From the NCBI RefSeq assembly GCF_038622445.1, contig NZ_CP152019.1, forward strand, positions 2,950,501 through 3,014,500: a DNA stretch of 64,000 bases. The letters run 5' to 3'. The stretch is from Sporosarcina sp. FSL K6-1522 (GTDB taxonomy: Bacteria; Bacillota; Bacilli; Bacillales_A; Planococcaceae). The position numbers and the translations under genes were made by a program. How positions within the stretch are numbered: position 1 is the stretch's first letter; every line of letters starts with the position of its first letter. This document shows positions 55,186 to 63,892 of the stretch, in pieces. The notes under the pieces are model-generated. The model was not told the DNA's origin. It saw only the letters and a program-made list of their open reading frames with translations, and made no database searches.

Positions 55186-55836
55186 TTACGCTGTTTGAGT
55201 AGATTTGATTGTCGTTAAAAATGTTTCAAGTATAAGATAAGCTGACATTGCGCCCGGATCGATTGTTCCTAAAGAACGCTCGCCAAGACGACTAGATCTT
55301 CCACGTTTAGACAGCAACTCTTTTGTCGATTCCATACCTGCTTTACCTGCAGCTACCGCTTCAGTAAATGCAACTTCAAAATCATTAGATATTGCAAAGT
55401 TCGCTTGCAAGCTTTCCAATGTTGGTTGAAGCGTGTCTACCATAGTTTTATCTCCAACTTCCGCTTTCCCGCGTTCTTTAATACCTTCAACAAAAGCTAC
55501 CCAGAAATCTTTTAGGTCTTCATCTGTCACTTCTGACTTCCCTTGAAAAGCTTTTGCACCTCTCATGAAACCTGTTGCATAAAGTGGTCCAACTGAAGAA
55601 CCAACTGCACTTAAAAACGTACGGCCTGTTAAGATTGCAATTTTGCCACAGTCTTCTTCATCTTTTAGTTCCCCATTTAACTTTTCGTTGACAGCTTGCC
55701 AACCAATCGACATCGTGACGCCATGATCGCCATCGCCAAGTTTTCGATCTAACTCACATAAATAGTCTTTTTGTTCTTCAACCATCGTTACAACGTTAGC
55801 CAAAAAGTTTTTAAACACATCAGCAGTCATTTTCAA
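55186..55836 (-). CDS. dhaL: DhaL-type kinase subunit (ATP-binding)
   Basis: 216-aa DAK2-domain protein that binds ATP-Mg through the aspartates of LDRKLGDGDHGVTMSIGW (about 33-50). With DhaK it forms a two-subunit dihydroxyacetone-type kinase; no phosphoryl carrier DhaM is present, so ATP is likely the donor. The TTG at 55836 lies eight bases after GGAGG; ATG 55830 is too far. Here it may phosphorylate erythrulose rather than dihydroxyacetone. Confidence 0.88.
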   Translation of the reverse strand: MKMTADVFKNFLANVVTMVEEQKDYLCELDRKLGDGDHGVTMSIGWQAVNEKLNGELKDEEDCGKIAILTGRTFLSAVGSSVGPLYATGFMRGAKAFQGKSEVTDEDLKDFWVAFVEGIKERGKAEVGDKTMVDTLQPTLESLQANFAISNDFEVAFTEAVAAGKAGMESTKELLSKRGRSSRLGERSLGTIDPGAMSAYLILETFLTTIKSTQTA

Positions 55837-55849
55837 TGGATACGCCTCC

Positions 55850-56854
55850 TTATTTTTGAACATACATTGGACAATCTGCCGGATAATCAACAAGCTCCGC
55901 CAATTCTTCGTCCAGTTTCATAATCGTAATTGATGCGCCTCCCATTTCAAGTGAAGTGCTATAGTCACCAACATATGAACGGTGAATAACAATGCCTTTT
56001 TCACTCAAAATTTGGTCAACACGTCTAAACATAATATACAATTCCATTCTCGTTGTAGAGCCAAGACCATTCACAAGAACGGCTACTTTCTCTCCGGATT
56101 CAACCGGCATATCAGCGAGAATATCTTGAACAAGGCGGTCTACAACTTGATCAGCAGGCTGTAATTCCCCTTTTTCAATTCCAGGCTCACCGTGGTGGCC
56201 CAGACCAATCTCCATTTCATTGTCCTCTAATATAAAGCTCGGCTGTCCCGTTTGTGGAAGTGAACATGGTGACAATCCTACACCCATTGTACGTGTATAA
56301 TCATTCGCTTTTTGTGTAACTCGAATTACATCATCAAAATTAAATCCTTTTGCTGAAGCAGCCCCAGCCGCCTTCGTAATAAAGAATTCGCCAGCAATTC
56401 CACGACGCTTTTCCATTTCCTCTTTCGGAGCAGAAGCAACATCATCCGTCACAATTACTGTACCTACTTTAATCCCACTTTCGAGATCTGCTAGCTCAGC
56501 TGCCATGCCAAAGTTCATAAGGTCTCCTGCGTAGTTTCCATAAATATAGACAACGCCCTCACCTTTATCAATTACTTTTGTCGCTTCCAAAATAGGATCT
56601 GGAGGAGGTGAGGCAAAAATGTTACCAACTGCAACACCATCTGCCATGCCATCTCCAACGTAGCCCATAAAGGCCGGTTCATGTCCAGAACCACCGCCGA
56701 TTAACACCCCCACTTTTCCTTCGCGTGTTTCTTTTGCTGTAACAAGTGAGCGTGCATTTTCCTCTAATTGTCTTACATGATTCGGATGCGCTTTCACATA
56801 TCCTTCAATCATTTCTTCTACAACATATGTTGGATTATTAATTAACTTTTTCAC
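55850..56854 (-). CDS. dhaK: DhaK-type kinase subunit (substrate-binding)
   Basis: 334-aa DAK1-domain protein. GGGSGHEPAFMGYVG (about 53-67) and GLGHHGEPGIEKG, whose His covalently holds the ketose as a hemiaminal in this family. The GTG at 56854 overlaps the stop of the RpiB-like gene, with GGAG seven bases upstream. Gap to DhaL 13 bp. Ketose specificity is not settled by sequence; the neighbours suggest a four-carbon ketose. Confidence 0.9.
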   Translation of the reverse strand: MKKLINNPTYVVEEMIEGYVKAHPNHVRQLEENARSLVTAKETREGKVGVLIGGGSGHEPAFMGYVGDGMADGVAVGNIFASPPPDPILEATKVIDKGEGVVYIYGNYAGDLMNFGMAAELADLESGIKVGTVIVTDDVASAPKEEMEKRRGIAGEFFITKAAGAASAKGFNFDDVIRVTQKANDYTRTMGVGLSPCSLPQTGQPSFILEDNEMEIGLGHHGEPGIEKGELQPADQVVDRLVQDILADMPVESGEKVAVLVNGLGSTTRMELYIMFRRVDQILSEKGIVIHRSYVGDYSTSLEMGGASITIMKLDEELAELVDYPADCPMYVQK

Positions 56855-57321
56855 GCTTGTACTCCAGCTCCTTTCAGGAATTCCTGCTCTTTATCCATGA
56901 TTTGCTGCACTTTTCTTGCTGAGTTACCACCTGGGAATTCTGATGCAAGATACATTTCCACTACTTTTTTCGCAGTTTCAATACCGATTACTTTAGCGCC
57001 CATCGTCAAGACTTGTGCATCGTTACTCTTTTGTGCACGTTCTGCTGAGTATGTATCGTGACACAAAGCCGCCCGAATGCCAGGTACTTTCCCCGCTGCA
57101 ATTGCCATACCGATTCCCGTTCCGCAAACAAGAATTGCACGATCTAACTGTTTCTCGTTAATCGCGACCGAAACGTCAAATGCGACTGCTGGATAATCCA
57201 CTTCTGTGCATGAATCTTGTGAGCCGTAGTCGACTACCTCATGACCTAGCTCTTCAATATACTCCTTCAAACTTACCTTCATATCAAAAGCATTGTGGTC
57301 AGAGCCTAATCCTATTTTCAT
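56851..57321 (-). CDS. RpiB/LacA-family sugar-phosphate isomerase
   Basis: 156-aa isomerase with the RpiB fold: GLGSDHNAFDMK at the start, catalytic Cys and GTGIGMAIAAGKVPGIRAA (about 71-89), and HDTYSAERAQKSND. Family members interconvert ribose 5-P/ribulose 5-P, allose 6-P, or erythrulose 4-P/erythrose 4-P. In this cluster an erythrulose 4-phosphate isomerase (DerI-type) role is most consistent. ATG 57321 follows AAGGGA; the stop overlaps the dhaK start. Confidence 0.88.
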   Translation of the reverse strand: MKIGLGSDHNAFDMKVSLKEYIEELGHEVVDYGSQDSCTEVDYPAVAFDVSVAINEKQLDRAILVCGTGIGMAIAAGKVPGIRAALCHDTYSAERAQKSNDAQVLTMGAKVIGIETAKKVVEMYLASEFPGGNSARKVQQIMDKEQEFLKGAGVQA

Positions 57322-57453
57322 TATACATCGTCCCTTCAATAGTTTCTTCTTTTATCTTTAAGTATATTTTTTCATTTATAATCGAAAAAGTCAACTATTA
57401 CTTTCATTTGTTTTCGTTTGTTATTAATCATCATCATTTTAGACAAAATTCAA

Positions 57454-57475
57454 GAACGTCTGCATGCAGACGTTC
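57454..57475. promoter_or_regulatory. 22-bp perfect palindrome between MFS and RpiB-like genes
   Basis: GAACGTCTGCA followed by its exact reverse complement, 15 bp after the MFS stop. It lacks a T-run on the minus strand, so it may be an operator or an mRNA-processing hairpin, not a plain terminator. Confidence 0.5.
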
Positions 57476-57490
57476 CCATTGTTCTTTTTA

Positions 57491-58753
57491 TTAAGTAGTG
57501 GCTACATTCGCAGCTTGATCAGATGCTTGTTGCTGTTTTGGTAACGTTACGAATATCATCAAAATGGAACTAACGATATAAAGACCTGAGTAAATCCATA
57601 GAATCCCTACAGTTCCAACCGTCCCGATGAAAAGACCCACAATTGCTGGGCCAACAAACGTACTGAGACCTGCACCTAAATTCAAAATGGACATCGCTGC
57701 TCCTCTGTTCTCTGGAGCAAGTGATGGCAATAACGCAGATAACGGTACAAAAGCTGCGACACATGCCCCAAAACAAATGGCAACAACTAAAGTCGCGGCA
57801 TAATTCGGACCTAAAAGGTATGGGACATAATAAAGGGCCATGATAAAGACCGCACATCCAATACCACCAAACCACATGACTGTATTCCTCCAGCCAATTC
57901 GGTCACCAACAACACCCCAAATTAAGTTAAAGATTACATTACTCGTCCAAAGCGCACCATAAATTTGCAACCACTCAGATCGAGTGAAACCGACATCCAT
58001 CATAAACGCTGGTAAGAAAACGACTAATCCATAAGCACCTGCTGTGTTGATTGTTCGAACAATACCGCCAATTCCCACTTTAGGTCGTTCAAATGCAATC
58101 GTAATCCCCTTTGATATGTACTTAAACATATCCGCTTTTGATTCAAATTTCTTACGGTTACTACCGTCATCTTTATTTAAATAAATGGCTAAAACCGCAC
58201 CAATTGTAGCGAAAATGAGCGCACTCCAAAGTGCTTTCATTTCACCAAGGTAAGGAAGAGCAAAACTTGAGTAGTAAGCACCAAGCACATTCAATCCACC
58301 TGCAAACGCAACCCAGAACCAACCTACAGCTGTTCCAAGCTTCTCAGTTGGCGCATAGTATGTTAGCCATACGAGGAATGAATACGCAAATAATGGATAA
58401 CCAAGTCCACGTAATGAATACGTTGGAATCATGACCGCAAGATTCATCGTTGGAATCCCAACCGTCAAAAAGACAATAGTTCCAGTAACAAACAAGATAA
58501 ATCCGAGCGTCATTACTTTACGCGGACCTAACACTTCTGCAAGTACGCCAGAAAGCCATGCTGCAATTGCAACCGCGAAGCCGTAGACACTAAACAAAAG
58601 TGCAGATTGCTGTACAGTTAGGCCGTTATCAATTAAATAAGAAGATAACCAACCAAGTTCCAGTCCATCTCCCATCATGAAGAGCAAAACACCTAAATAA
58701 CCTAAAGCCATCTTAGAATCCATGCCTAGTTTCCCTAAAAATCCATTATTCAC
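57491..58753 (-). CDS. MFS polyol permease (RbtT/DalT/CsbX type)
   Basis: 420-aa major facilitator with 12 hydrophobic segments. Layout and motifs (GDGLELGWLSSYLIDNGL, PENRGAAMSILNLGAGLSTF) match the ribitol/arabinitol permease family. Brings a polyol in with protons. GTG 58753 lies seven bases after GGAGGG; the frame opens at TTG 58768. Second gene after the ADH, separated by a weak hairpin. Confidence 0.88.
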   Translation of the reverse strand: MNNGFLGKLGMDSKMALGYLGVLLFMMGDGLELGWLSSYLIDNGLTVQQSALLFSVYGFAVAIAAWLSGVLAEVLGPRKVMTLGFILFVTGTIVFLTVGIPTMNLAVMIPTYSLRGLGYPLFAYSFLVWLTYYAPTEKLGTAVGWFWVAFAGGLNVLGAYYSSFALPYLGEMKALWSALIFATIGAVLAIYLNKDDGSNRKKFESKADMFKYISKGITIAFERPKVGIGGIVRTINTAGAYGLVVFLPAFMMDVGFTRSEWLQIYGALWTSNVIFNLIWGVVGDRIGWRNTVMWFGGIGCAVFIMALYYVPYLLGPNYAATLVVAICFGACVAAFVPLSALLPSLAPENRGAAMSILNLGAGLSTFVGPAIVGLFIGTVGTVGILWIYSGLYIVSSILMIFVTLPKQQQASDQAANVATT

Positions 58754-58781
58754 TAGTTTTCCCTCCAATTTGTTTTAAATA

Positions 58782-58813
58782 AATAGGCTCCCAAGAAAAA
58801 ATAGGAGCCTATT
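58782..58813 (-). terminator. Hairpin between ADH and MFS genes
   Basis: 10-bp perfect stem (58782-58791 with 58804-58813) with a moderate T-rich tail on the minus strand; probably a leaky terminator that sets gene ratios in the operon. Confidence 0.6.
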
Positions 58814-58827
58814 CAAAATTCATTAAT

Positions 58828-59910
58828 TTATAAATTTGGGTTTAAGACTACCTTAAGTGAATCTGATCCACTTCGAACAAGATCAAACCCTTTTTTAAAC
58901 TCCTCAAGTGGGAATTCATGTGTGACAACACCCTCTGTCGGAAGATCACCATTCGAAATTCCTTTAATAACTGGCTCATAGCAGTATGGACCTAAGTGAG
59001 ATCCGAGTACGTCAAGCTCTTTTCGATCACTAATTATGCTCCAGTCTACTGTTACAGGGTCTTTAAAGACGCTGAACTCAACAAATCTGCCCAATTTACG
59101 AATCATGTTTAATCCTTGTTCAACCGATTTTTGAGCACCTGTTGCTTCAATGTAAATGTCACAGCCATAGCCTTCTGTCAGTTCTTTGACAATAGCATCT
59201 ACATCGTCTCTCATCGGATTTAATACCATATCTGCGCCAAATTGCTTCGCTAATTCAAGACGATCATCAAACAAATCAAGCACAATCAGTTTTCCAGGAC
59301 CCGATTTTTTGATGGCACCAATCATTCCTAAGCCAAGTGTTCCTGCACCCGCTAGTACAACAACATCTCCAAGTTCAATTTGCGCACGTTCTACGGCGTG
59401 ATAAGAACAAGCATACGGTTCAATTAAGATTGCTTTTTCAATTGGTAAATCTTCAGGCACTTTATAATTAATCGCTTCTTTTGTGAATTTCATATACTCG
59501 GCCATACCGCCGTTAACATTGCTTTGGAAGCCATAGAGGTCGTGCTTTTGACACATCCAATATTGACCACGTTTGCAGAATCGGCAATCCCAGCAAGGTA
59601 CGATTTGTTCTGAAATGATACGATCGCCGATTTCAAATCCTTTCACGCCTTCTCCCAATTTCACTACATGTCCTATGAATTCATGTCCTGGAATCATAGG
59701 TGCTTTAATATAAGCTGGTTGCGTTGCATCTCCCCAAAAACTCGGTGCTCCGTCAAATGCTTTCAAATCTCCAGCACAAATTCCACATGCTTCTACTTTG
59801 ACAAGGATTTCACCCTCGCCAATTTCTGGAACCGCCACTTCTTCCAATCGATAATCGCCTGGTTCATAAGCTACAATCGCCTTCATTGTTTTCGGTATGC
59901 TTGTAGACAT
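58828..59910 (-). CDS. Zinc alcohol dehydrogenase, erythritol/L-threitol type
   Basis: 360-aa medium-chain dehydrogenase. Catalytic zinc ligands in CGICAGDLK and GHEF, structural zinc in CWDCRFCKRGQYWMC, and coenzyme motif GAGTLGLG. The N-terminal block PxTMKAIVxxxPxDYRLEEVAVPE and FWGD match the erythritol/L-threitol dehydrogenase group, which oxidises tetritols to erythrulose. GGGAGAG lies before ATG 59910. First gene of the polyol operon, directly downstream of the regulatory region with a cre site. Confidence 0.85.
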   Translation of the reverse strand: MSTSIPKTMKAIVAYEPGDYRLEEVAVPEIGEGEILVKVEACGICAGDLKAFDGAPSFWGDATQPAYIKAPMIPGHEFIGHVVKLGEGVKGFEIGDRIISEQIVPCWDCRFCKRGQYWMCQKHDLYGFQSNVNGGMAEYMKFTKEAINYKVPEDLPIEKAILIEPYACSYHAVERAQIELGDVVVLAGAGTLGLGMIGAIKKSGPGKLIVLDLFDDRLELAKQFGADMVLNPMRDDVDAIVKELTEGYGCDIYIEATGAQKSVEQGLNMIRKLGRFVEFSVFKDPVTVDWSIISDRKELDVLGSHLGPYCYEPVIKGISNGDLPTEGVVTHEFPLEEFKKGFDLVRSGSDSLKVVLNPNL

Positions 59911-60043
59911 TCGATATCTCTCCCTTAAATAAACAGATTTTTTGGTTATGTTTTGTTCGCCGTCAATGGTTTTTTTGTTTCTTTTTGATATTCAAATGGA
60001 TTGCAAGGCCCTTTTGAGCTTTTAGAATTTTTTAATTCATTTC

Positions 60044-60057
60044 TGTAATCGTTTTCA
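60044..60057. promoter_or_regulatory. CcpA cre site upstream of the polyol operon
   Basis: TGTAATCGTTTTCA fits TGNAANCGNTNNCA at every defined position. It lies in the 467-bp divergent gap (59911-60377), 134 bp before the ADH start. The rest of the gap is very AT-rich and shows no gene or clear terminator. Confidence 0.75.
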
Positions 60058-60377
60058 TTATAAATCGTTTACTATCGAATAGTCAATGTATTTTATTAAT
60101 TATTTTCGTTTATTTTTACTTGTAAGTGATTAAGCTATAATTAATAAAATAAAATCATATATTATTTATAGTTGAATAATCATTTAGATGATTTTTATTG
60201 TTTTTTTCAGGATATCATCAATTTACTTACTCCCTTCTATTGAAAATAGCTGCTCTTTCCTTTACACTTTGCTTTTAAGAGCTTTTTTATATTTTATGTT
60301 TTTTCATTTAGTTTTATTGTATGGTTATAATATAAGTATTCATCGAAGAAAAATATCATAGATATGCAGGTGATTGT

Positions 60378-61166
60378 GTGAAAAAAATGTTTGCACCGGA
60401 AAGAAGACAGATTATTTTAGATCAGTTGACAGAGCACAAACGTGTAACAATTAAAGAGCTCTCAAGAGCCATTAAAGTATCCGAAGCAACACTACGAACA
60501 GATTTAACAAAAATGGAAGATGACGGTCTTTTAAAAAGAACACACGGTGGAGCTATGTTGGTAGAGCAATCAGATAATGAAACAAGCTTCTCCACTCGAG
60601 AACAAAAGAATAAATTTGAAAAATCAACCATCGCCAAACAAGCTGCTAAACTCCTTTCAAATGGGCAATGCATTATGCTAGATGCCAGTTCGACTGCATT
60701 AGAATTAGCCAGAGTTCTAAAAGATATGCCTATCCGGCTAACAGTCGTGACAAGTGGAATAAATACAGCGCTTGAGCTACATAATCACCCAGATATCACG
60801 GTTATTTTATTAGGTGGCATTGTTAAAAAAGGATCGTATTCAGTAGAAGGTAATCTTGGTGCTAGTATTTTAAGTCAAATTCATATCGACATCATGTTCA
60901 CTTCAGCTAATGGCTTCACGATTACTTCCGGCTTAACTGACTTTAGCATGTACGAAGTCGAGTTGAAAAAATCGATGGTAACCGCCTCCAAGAAAATCGT
61001 TGCGCTACTAGATCATACAAAAATGAATAAAAATTCATTTGCCTCTTTTGCGACAACTAGTCAGATCGATATGATTATTACAGACAACAGCATGCCTGAA
61101 GGGTACAAAGAGCAACTTATTGATCTTGATGTAGAAGTTCTAATCGCTTCTCCAAATAAACTATAA
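60378..61166 (+). CDS. DeoR-family repressor of the polyol genes
   Basis: 262-aa regulator: DeoR winged helix (RRQIILDQLTEHKRVTIKELS, then VSEATLRTDLTKMEDDGLLKRTHGGA) and a C-terminal sugar-phosphate sensor domain (DASSTALELARVL; VILLGGIVKKGSYSVEG). GTG 60378 is preceded by AGGTGA. It is divergent from the ADH-MFS-RpiB-DhaK-DhaL operon and probably represses it until a phosphorylated intermediate binds. Confidence 0.92.
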   Translation: MKKMFAPERRQIILDQLTEHKRVTIKELSRAIKVSEATLRTDLTKMEDDGLLKRTHGGAMLVEQSDNETSFSTREQKNKFEKSTIAKQAAKLLSNGQCIMLDASSTALELARVLKDMPIRLTVVTSGINTALELHNHPDITVILLGGIVKKGSYSVEGNLGASILSQIHIDIMFTSANGFTITSGLTDFSMYEVELKKSMVTASKKIVALLDHTKMNKNSFASFATTSQIDMIITDNSMPEGYKEQLIDLDVEVLIASPNKL

Positions 61167-61204
61167 AAAAAGTAGCTGGATATATTCCCAGCTACTTTTT
61201 TATT
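61165..61204. terminator. Terminator between the DeoR and SDR genes
   Basis: Perfect stem AAAAGTAGCTGG/CCAGCTACTTTT with A- and T-runs on both sides. Confidence 0.92.
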
Positions 61205-61206
61205 AT

Positions 61207-61977
61207 TCACCAAATCGTATAGCCACCATCGACGATAAATGTAGAACCCGTCACGAATGACGACGCTTCCGATGCTAGGTAAATCGCTAACCCACCAAGT
61301 TCATACGGTTCACCAAGACGTTTTAATGGCACTAAGTCGAGTACATGTGCAAGTTCACCGCCTGGTGCAAAGATCGGCTTTGTCATATCTGTTTTCATAT
61401 AGCCTGGTGCAATCGCATTGACACGGATTCGGTCTCCTGCCCACTCAGATGCCATACATTTTGTCATCATATCTACCGCCGCTTTCGATGCGTTATACGC
61501 ACATTGCGCTTCCGTGTTAGCAATGAAGCTAGACATGGACGCAACATTAATAATCGAGCCGCCCCCCTGCGCTTTCATCTGTTTTCCTGTATATTTGGAA
61601 ACGAGAAAAACGCCGTTAACATTGACATCCATCGTCTTCTTCCAGTCTTCTAAACTCTGTTCTTCTACCGTGATTTTTTGACAAATCCCGGCATTATTAA
61701 TAACAATATTCAGTTCAGTGAATTCGCTTACAATCCGTTCAACCATTGTTTTCACTTGTTCTTCGTTTGTAACATCCACTTGAAGACCTAATGTCTTACC
61801 CCCGAACGAAGCCAGCTCTTGCGCAGCCTTTTCCGCTGAAGCTACTTCCATATCTGCAATGACAATATTGGCACCGGATTGTGCCAATGCCTCAGCCATT
61901 GCTTTGCCAAGCCCTCTCGCTCCTCCAGTAATAAGTGCTGTTTTCCCTTGTAAACTAAATAATTGTTGGTAGTTCAT
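61207..61977 (-). CDS. SDR polyol dehydrogenase
   Basis: 256-aa classical SDR: TGGARGLG (about 15-22), IADME giving NAD preference, NNAG, catalytic Ser in INVASMSSF, YNASK and the end VDGGYTIW. It is close in type to gluconate-5-dehydrogenase/D-threitol dehydrogenase-like enzymes. AGGAAGTG lies before ATG 61977. Convergent with deoR, so it has a separate promoter; it may oxidise a second polyol isomer for the same pathway, which is inference. Confidence 0.82.
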   Translation of the reverse strand: MNYQQLFSLQGKTALITGGARGLGKAMAEALAQSGANIVIADMEVASAEKAAQELASFGGKTLGLQVDVTNEEQVKTMVERIVSEFTELNIVINNAGICQKITVEEQSLEDWKKTMDVNVNGVFLVSKYTGKQMKAQGGGSIINVASMSSFIANTEAQCAYNASKAAVDMMTKCMASEWAGDRIRVNAIAPGYMKTDMTKPIFAPGGELAHVLDLVPLKRLGEPYELGGLAIYLASEASSFVTGSTFIVDGGYTIW

Positions 61978-62083
61978 CTCTACACTTCCTCTCATTAACT
62001 TTCGAATCCTATAGTTATTTTATCAATTAATTGTTTTTTGTCAATTTTCCTTTCATATACTTTTGTGTTGTATCATTATAAGA

Positions 62084-62125
62084 AAAAGGCTGTTAAGACG
62101 AGCTATCTCGTCCTAACAACCTTTT
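62084..62125 (-). terminator. Terminator of the EamA gene, overlapping its stop
   Basis: Stem 62084-62102 with 62107-62125, two mismatches; the coding region ends inside it at 62093. Confidence 0.82.
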
Positions 62126-63013
62126 ATTGAATAAATCCCCCAAAAGAACTTTGCCATTTCTCTCGCTCTTCCAGTTCACAAGAAAAATCCCTATAAAGAT
62201 AAAAGTACCACCTAATAGAATGGACCACTTTAATCGCTCATCAAGCAAAATCCAACCAGAAATCACGCCAAAGAACGGAGCTAAAAAGAGAAATGCACTC
62301 GTTTTCTCCGGATTTCCTTGTTGCAATAAATAAAACCAGATGGAAAATTGCACAATGGAGGCTGGGATCGCAAGCCACAGTAAAATTGAAATCGATTGTG
62401 GATTCAGGACAAAGAACGGCTCTTCCAATAGAAAACTAGCTACAAAGAGAAGCAAACCACCAAAAAGCATTTGATATGCGGTCATCACCCATGTATCAAA
62501 CTTATAGCCGTGTGTTTTAACTAATAACGTTGCAATCGCCCAAGAAACCGCAGACAGAAAGCCAAGCAAGGTTCCTATTCTAATATCCAATTGGCCACCC
62601 ATTGTAATAAAAACACCGATTAATCCAAACAACACACCTACCCATTGTTGGATTCGATAGCGCGCCTTTAGAAAAACCGTTCCAAATACAACGACAAGTA
62701 ATGGGTTCATAAACGTTAAAATAGACGTTTCGCCCGAAGTAATGGTCCGTAATGCTAGAAAAATACACCCCATTACACACGCTGTTTGAAAAAGTCCAAC
62801 CAGCACTAGCCACATCCAGTCAATCCACTTCGCAGGATGCTGTTTTTTTAAGACTTTTACCATAATCGCCATAATAACCCCCGCAAGTGTAAAACGGCAA
62901 GCAACTAATAATAGAGGTGACCAATAGACAAGACCAAACTTCCCAACCGCAAATGAAGAGCCCATTAATCCAGTTGTTAAAATGACGAATAAAGCGAACG
63001 TTATTTTATTCAT
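62093..63013 (-). CDS. EamA/DMT-family transporter
   Basis: 306-aa membrane protein with ten helices in two EamA repeats (about 10-140 and 150-290), like YdcZ/RhaT-type exporters. AGGGGGG lies before ATG 63013. Ends inside its own terminator. Substrate unknown; members export amino acids, sugars or metabolites. A 10-bp inverted repeat lies upstream. Confidence 0.87.
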   Translation of the reverse strand: MNKITFALFVILTTGLMGSSFAVGKFGLVYWSPLLLVACRFTLAGVIMAIMVKVLKKQHPAKWIDWMWLVLVGLFQTACVMGCIFLALRTITSGETSILTFMNPLLVVVFGTVFLKARYRIQQWVGVLFGLIGVFITMGGQLDIRIGTLLGFLSAVSWAIATLLVKTHGYKFDTWVMTAYQMLFGGLLLFVASFLLEEPFFVLNPQSISILLWLAIPASIVQFSIWFYLLQQGNPEKTSAFLFLAPFFGVISGWILLDERLKWSILLGGTFIFIGIFLVNWKSERNGKVLLGDLFNKRLLGRDSSS

Positions 63014-63084
63014 CGATTCCCCCCTAGCATGCATATACTTCCTCTACCAAATGCTCCTTCATCACCTATTTTGAATTGAGTGAA

Positions 63085-63120
63085 CATTAAACTATTAGTG
63101 AAGTATACTGTAGTTTAATG
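63085..63120. promoter_or_regulatory. Inverted repeat upstream of the EamA gene
   Basis: CATTAAACTA (63085-63094) and TAGTTTAATG (63111-63120), perfect 10-bp arms, 16-bp spacer. AT-rich and without a T-tail, so more like a repressor site than a terminator. Confidence 0.55.
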
Positions 63121-63150
63121 TGAGTCGCAATTCAGACTAGCTAATTACCG

Positions 63151-63198
63151 AAAAAAATAGATTGACGGCCCAAATTAGGTTCGCCAATCTATTTTTTT
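63151..63198 (-). terminator. Terminator of the siroheme gene
   Basis: 12-bp arms AAAAATAGATTG/CAATCTATTTTT (63153-63164 with 63185-63196) right after the stop codon. Confidence 0.9.
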
Positions 63199-63823
63199 AC
63201 TCAGATTTTATAATAAATGCATCCATCAATTCTAGGAAGGCTTGCTGTTTTTCGATTGATTGTCTATAAGACTTTTCCGTAATATCTTTGAGCAACTGCC
63301 TTTTCGTTTTCCAATCAAGAAATGTGTATTTTATTTTTTCTCGCGATAGGGTAAGAAATTCAAGATAGCCCTCATAAGAATCGTCAAAGACGACCGCGAG
63401 TTCGTCACGAATCACTTTGGCTAAGGTTGGGCTTGCCCCTCCCGTTGCCACACTTATAATCAAGTCTCCCCGGGTAAGCTTTGCAGGGACATGGAAGTTA
63501 CTGATTTCTGGATTATCAACGACATTGACAAGTTGATGAGGACTTGTAGCTAACGCGACCTGCTCATTCACCTCCTGATGATTCGTTGCGGCAATGACAA
63601 TCCATGCAAATTCAAGATCGCGTGCTTCAAACACTTTTTTCCGCCAAATAATCTGCTTTTCTTCGAGTAACTTTTCGATTTCCACATGAATTTCTGGGCT
63701 AATTACGGTTACACATGCACCTGCTTGTAACAAGCCAACAATTTTCCGGTAGGCAATCCGCCCGCCCCCCACGACGATTGCCACTGTATTTTCCACATTA
63801 CACATCACTGGATAGAAGGCCAT
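63197..63823 (-). CDS. sirC: Precorrin-2 dehydrogenase / sirohydrochlorin ferrochelatase
   Basis: 208-aa Met8/SirC-type protein making sirohydrochlorin and siroheme. NAD motif VVGGGRIAYRK (about 17-27) and the catalytic region SVATGGASPTLAKVIRDE. No SUMT methyltransferase is fused, as in Bacillus YlnF. ATG 63823 follows AGGTGA; GTG 63826 is possible. It follows cysI, whose enzyme needs siroheme. Confidence 0.9.
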   Translation of the reverse strand: MAFYPVMCNVENTVAIVVGGGRIAYRKIVGLLQAGACVTVISPEIHVEIEKLLEEKQIIWRKKVFEARDLEFAWIVIAATNHQEVNEQVALATSPHQLVNVVDNPEISNFHVPAKLTRGDLIISVATGGASPTLAKVIRDELAVVFDDSYEGYLEFLTLSREKIKYTFLDWKTKRQLLKDITEKSYRQSIEKQQAFLELMDAFIIKSE

Positions 63824-63853
63824 CACCGATTCACCTGCCCTTATACGCTACTA

Positions 63854-63882
63854 AACAAGACCGTAGATATAACGGTCTTGTT
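63854..63882 (-). other. Hairpin between cysI and the siroheme gene
   Basis: 11-bp perfect stem (63854-63864 with 63872-63882) without a strong T-run; may be a partial terminator or stabilise the cysI end. Confidence 0.5.
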
Positions 63883-63892
63883 CAATACCCCT

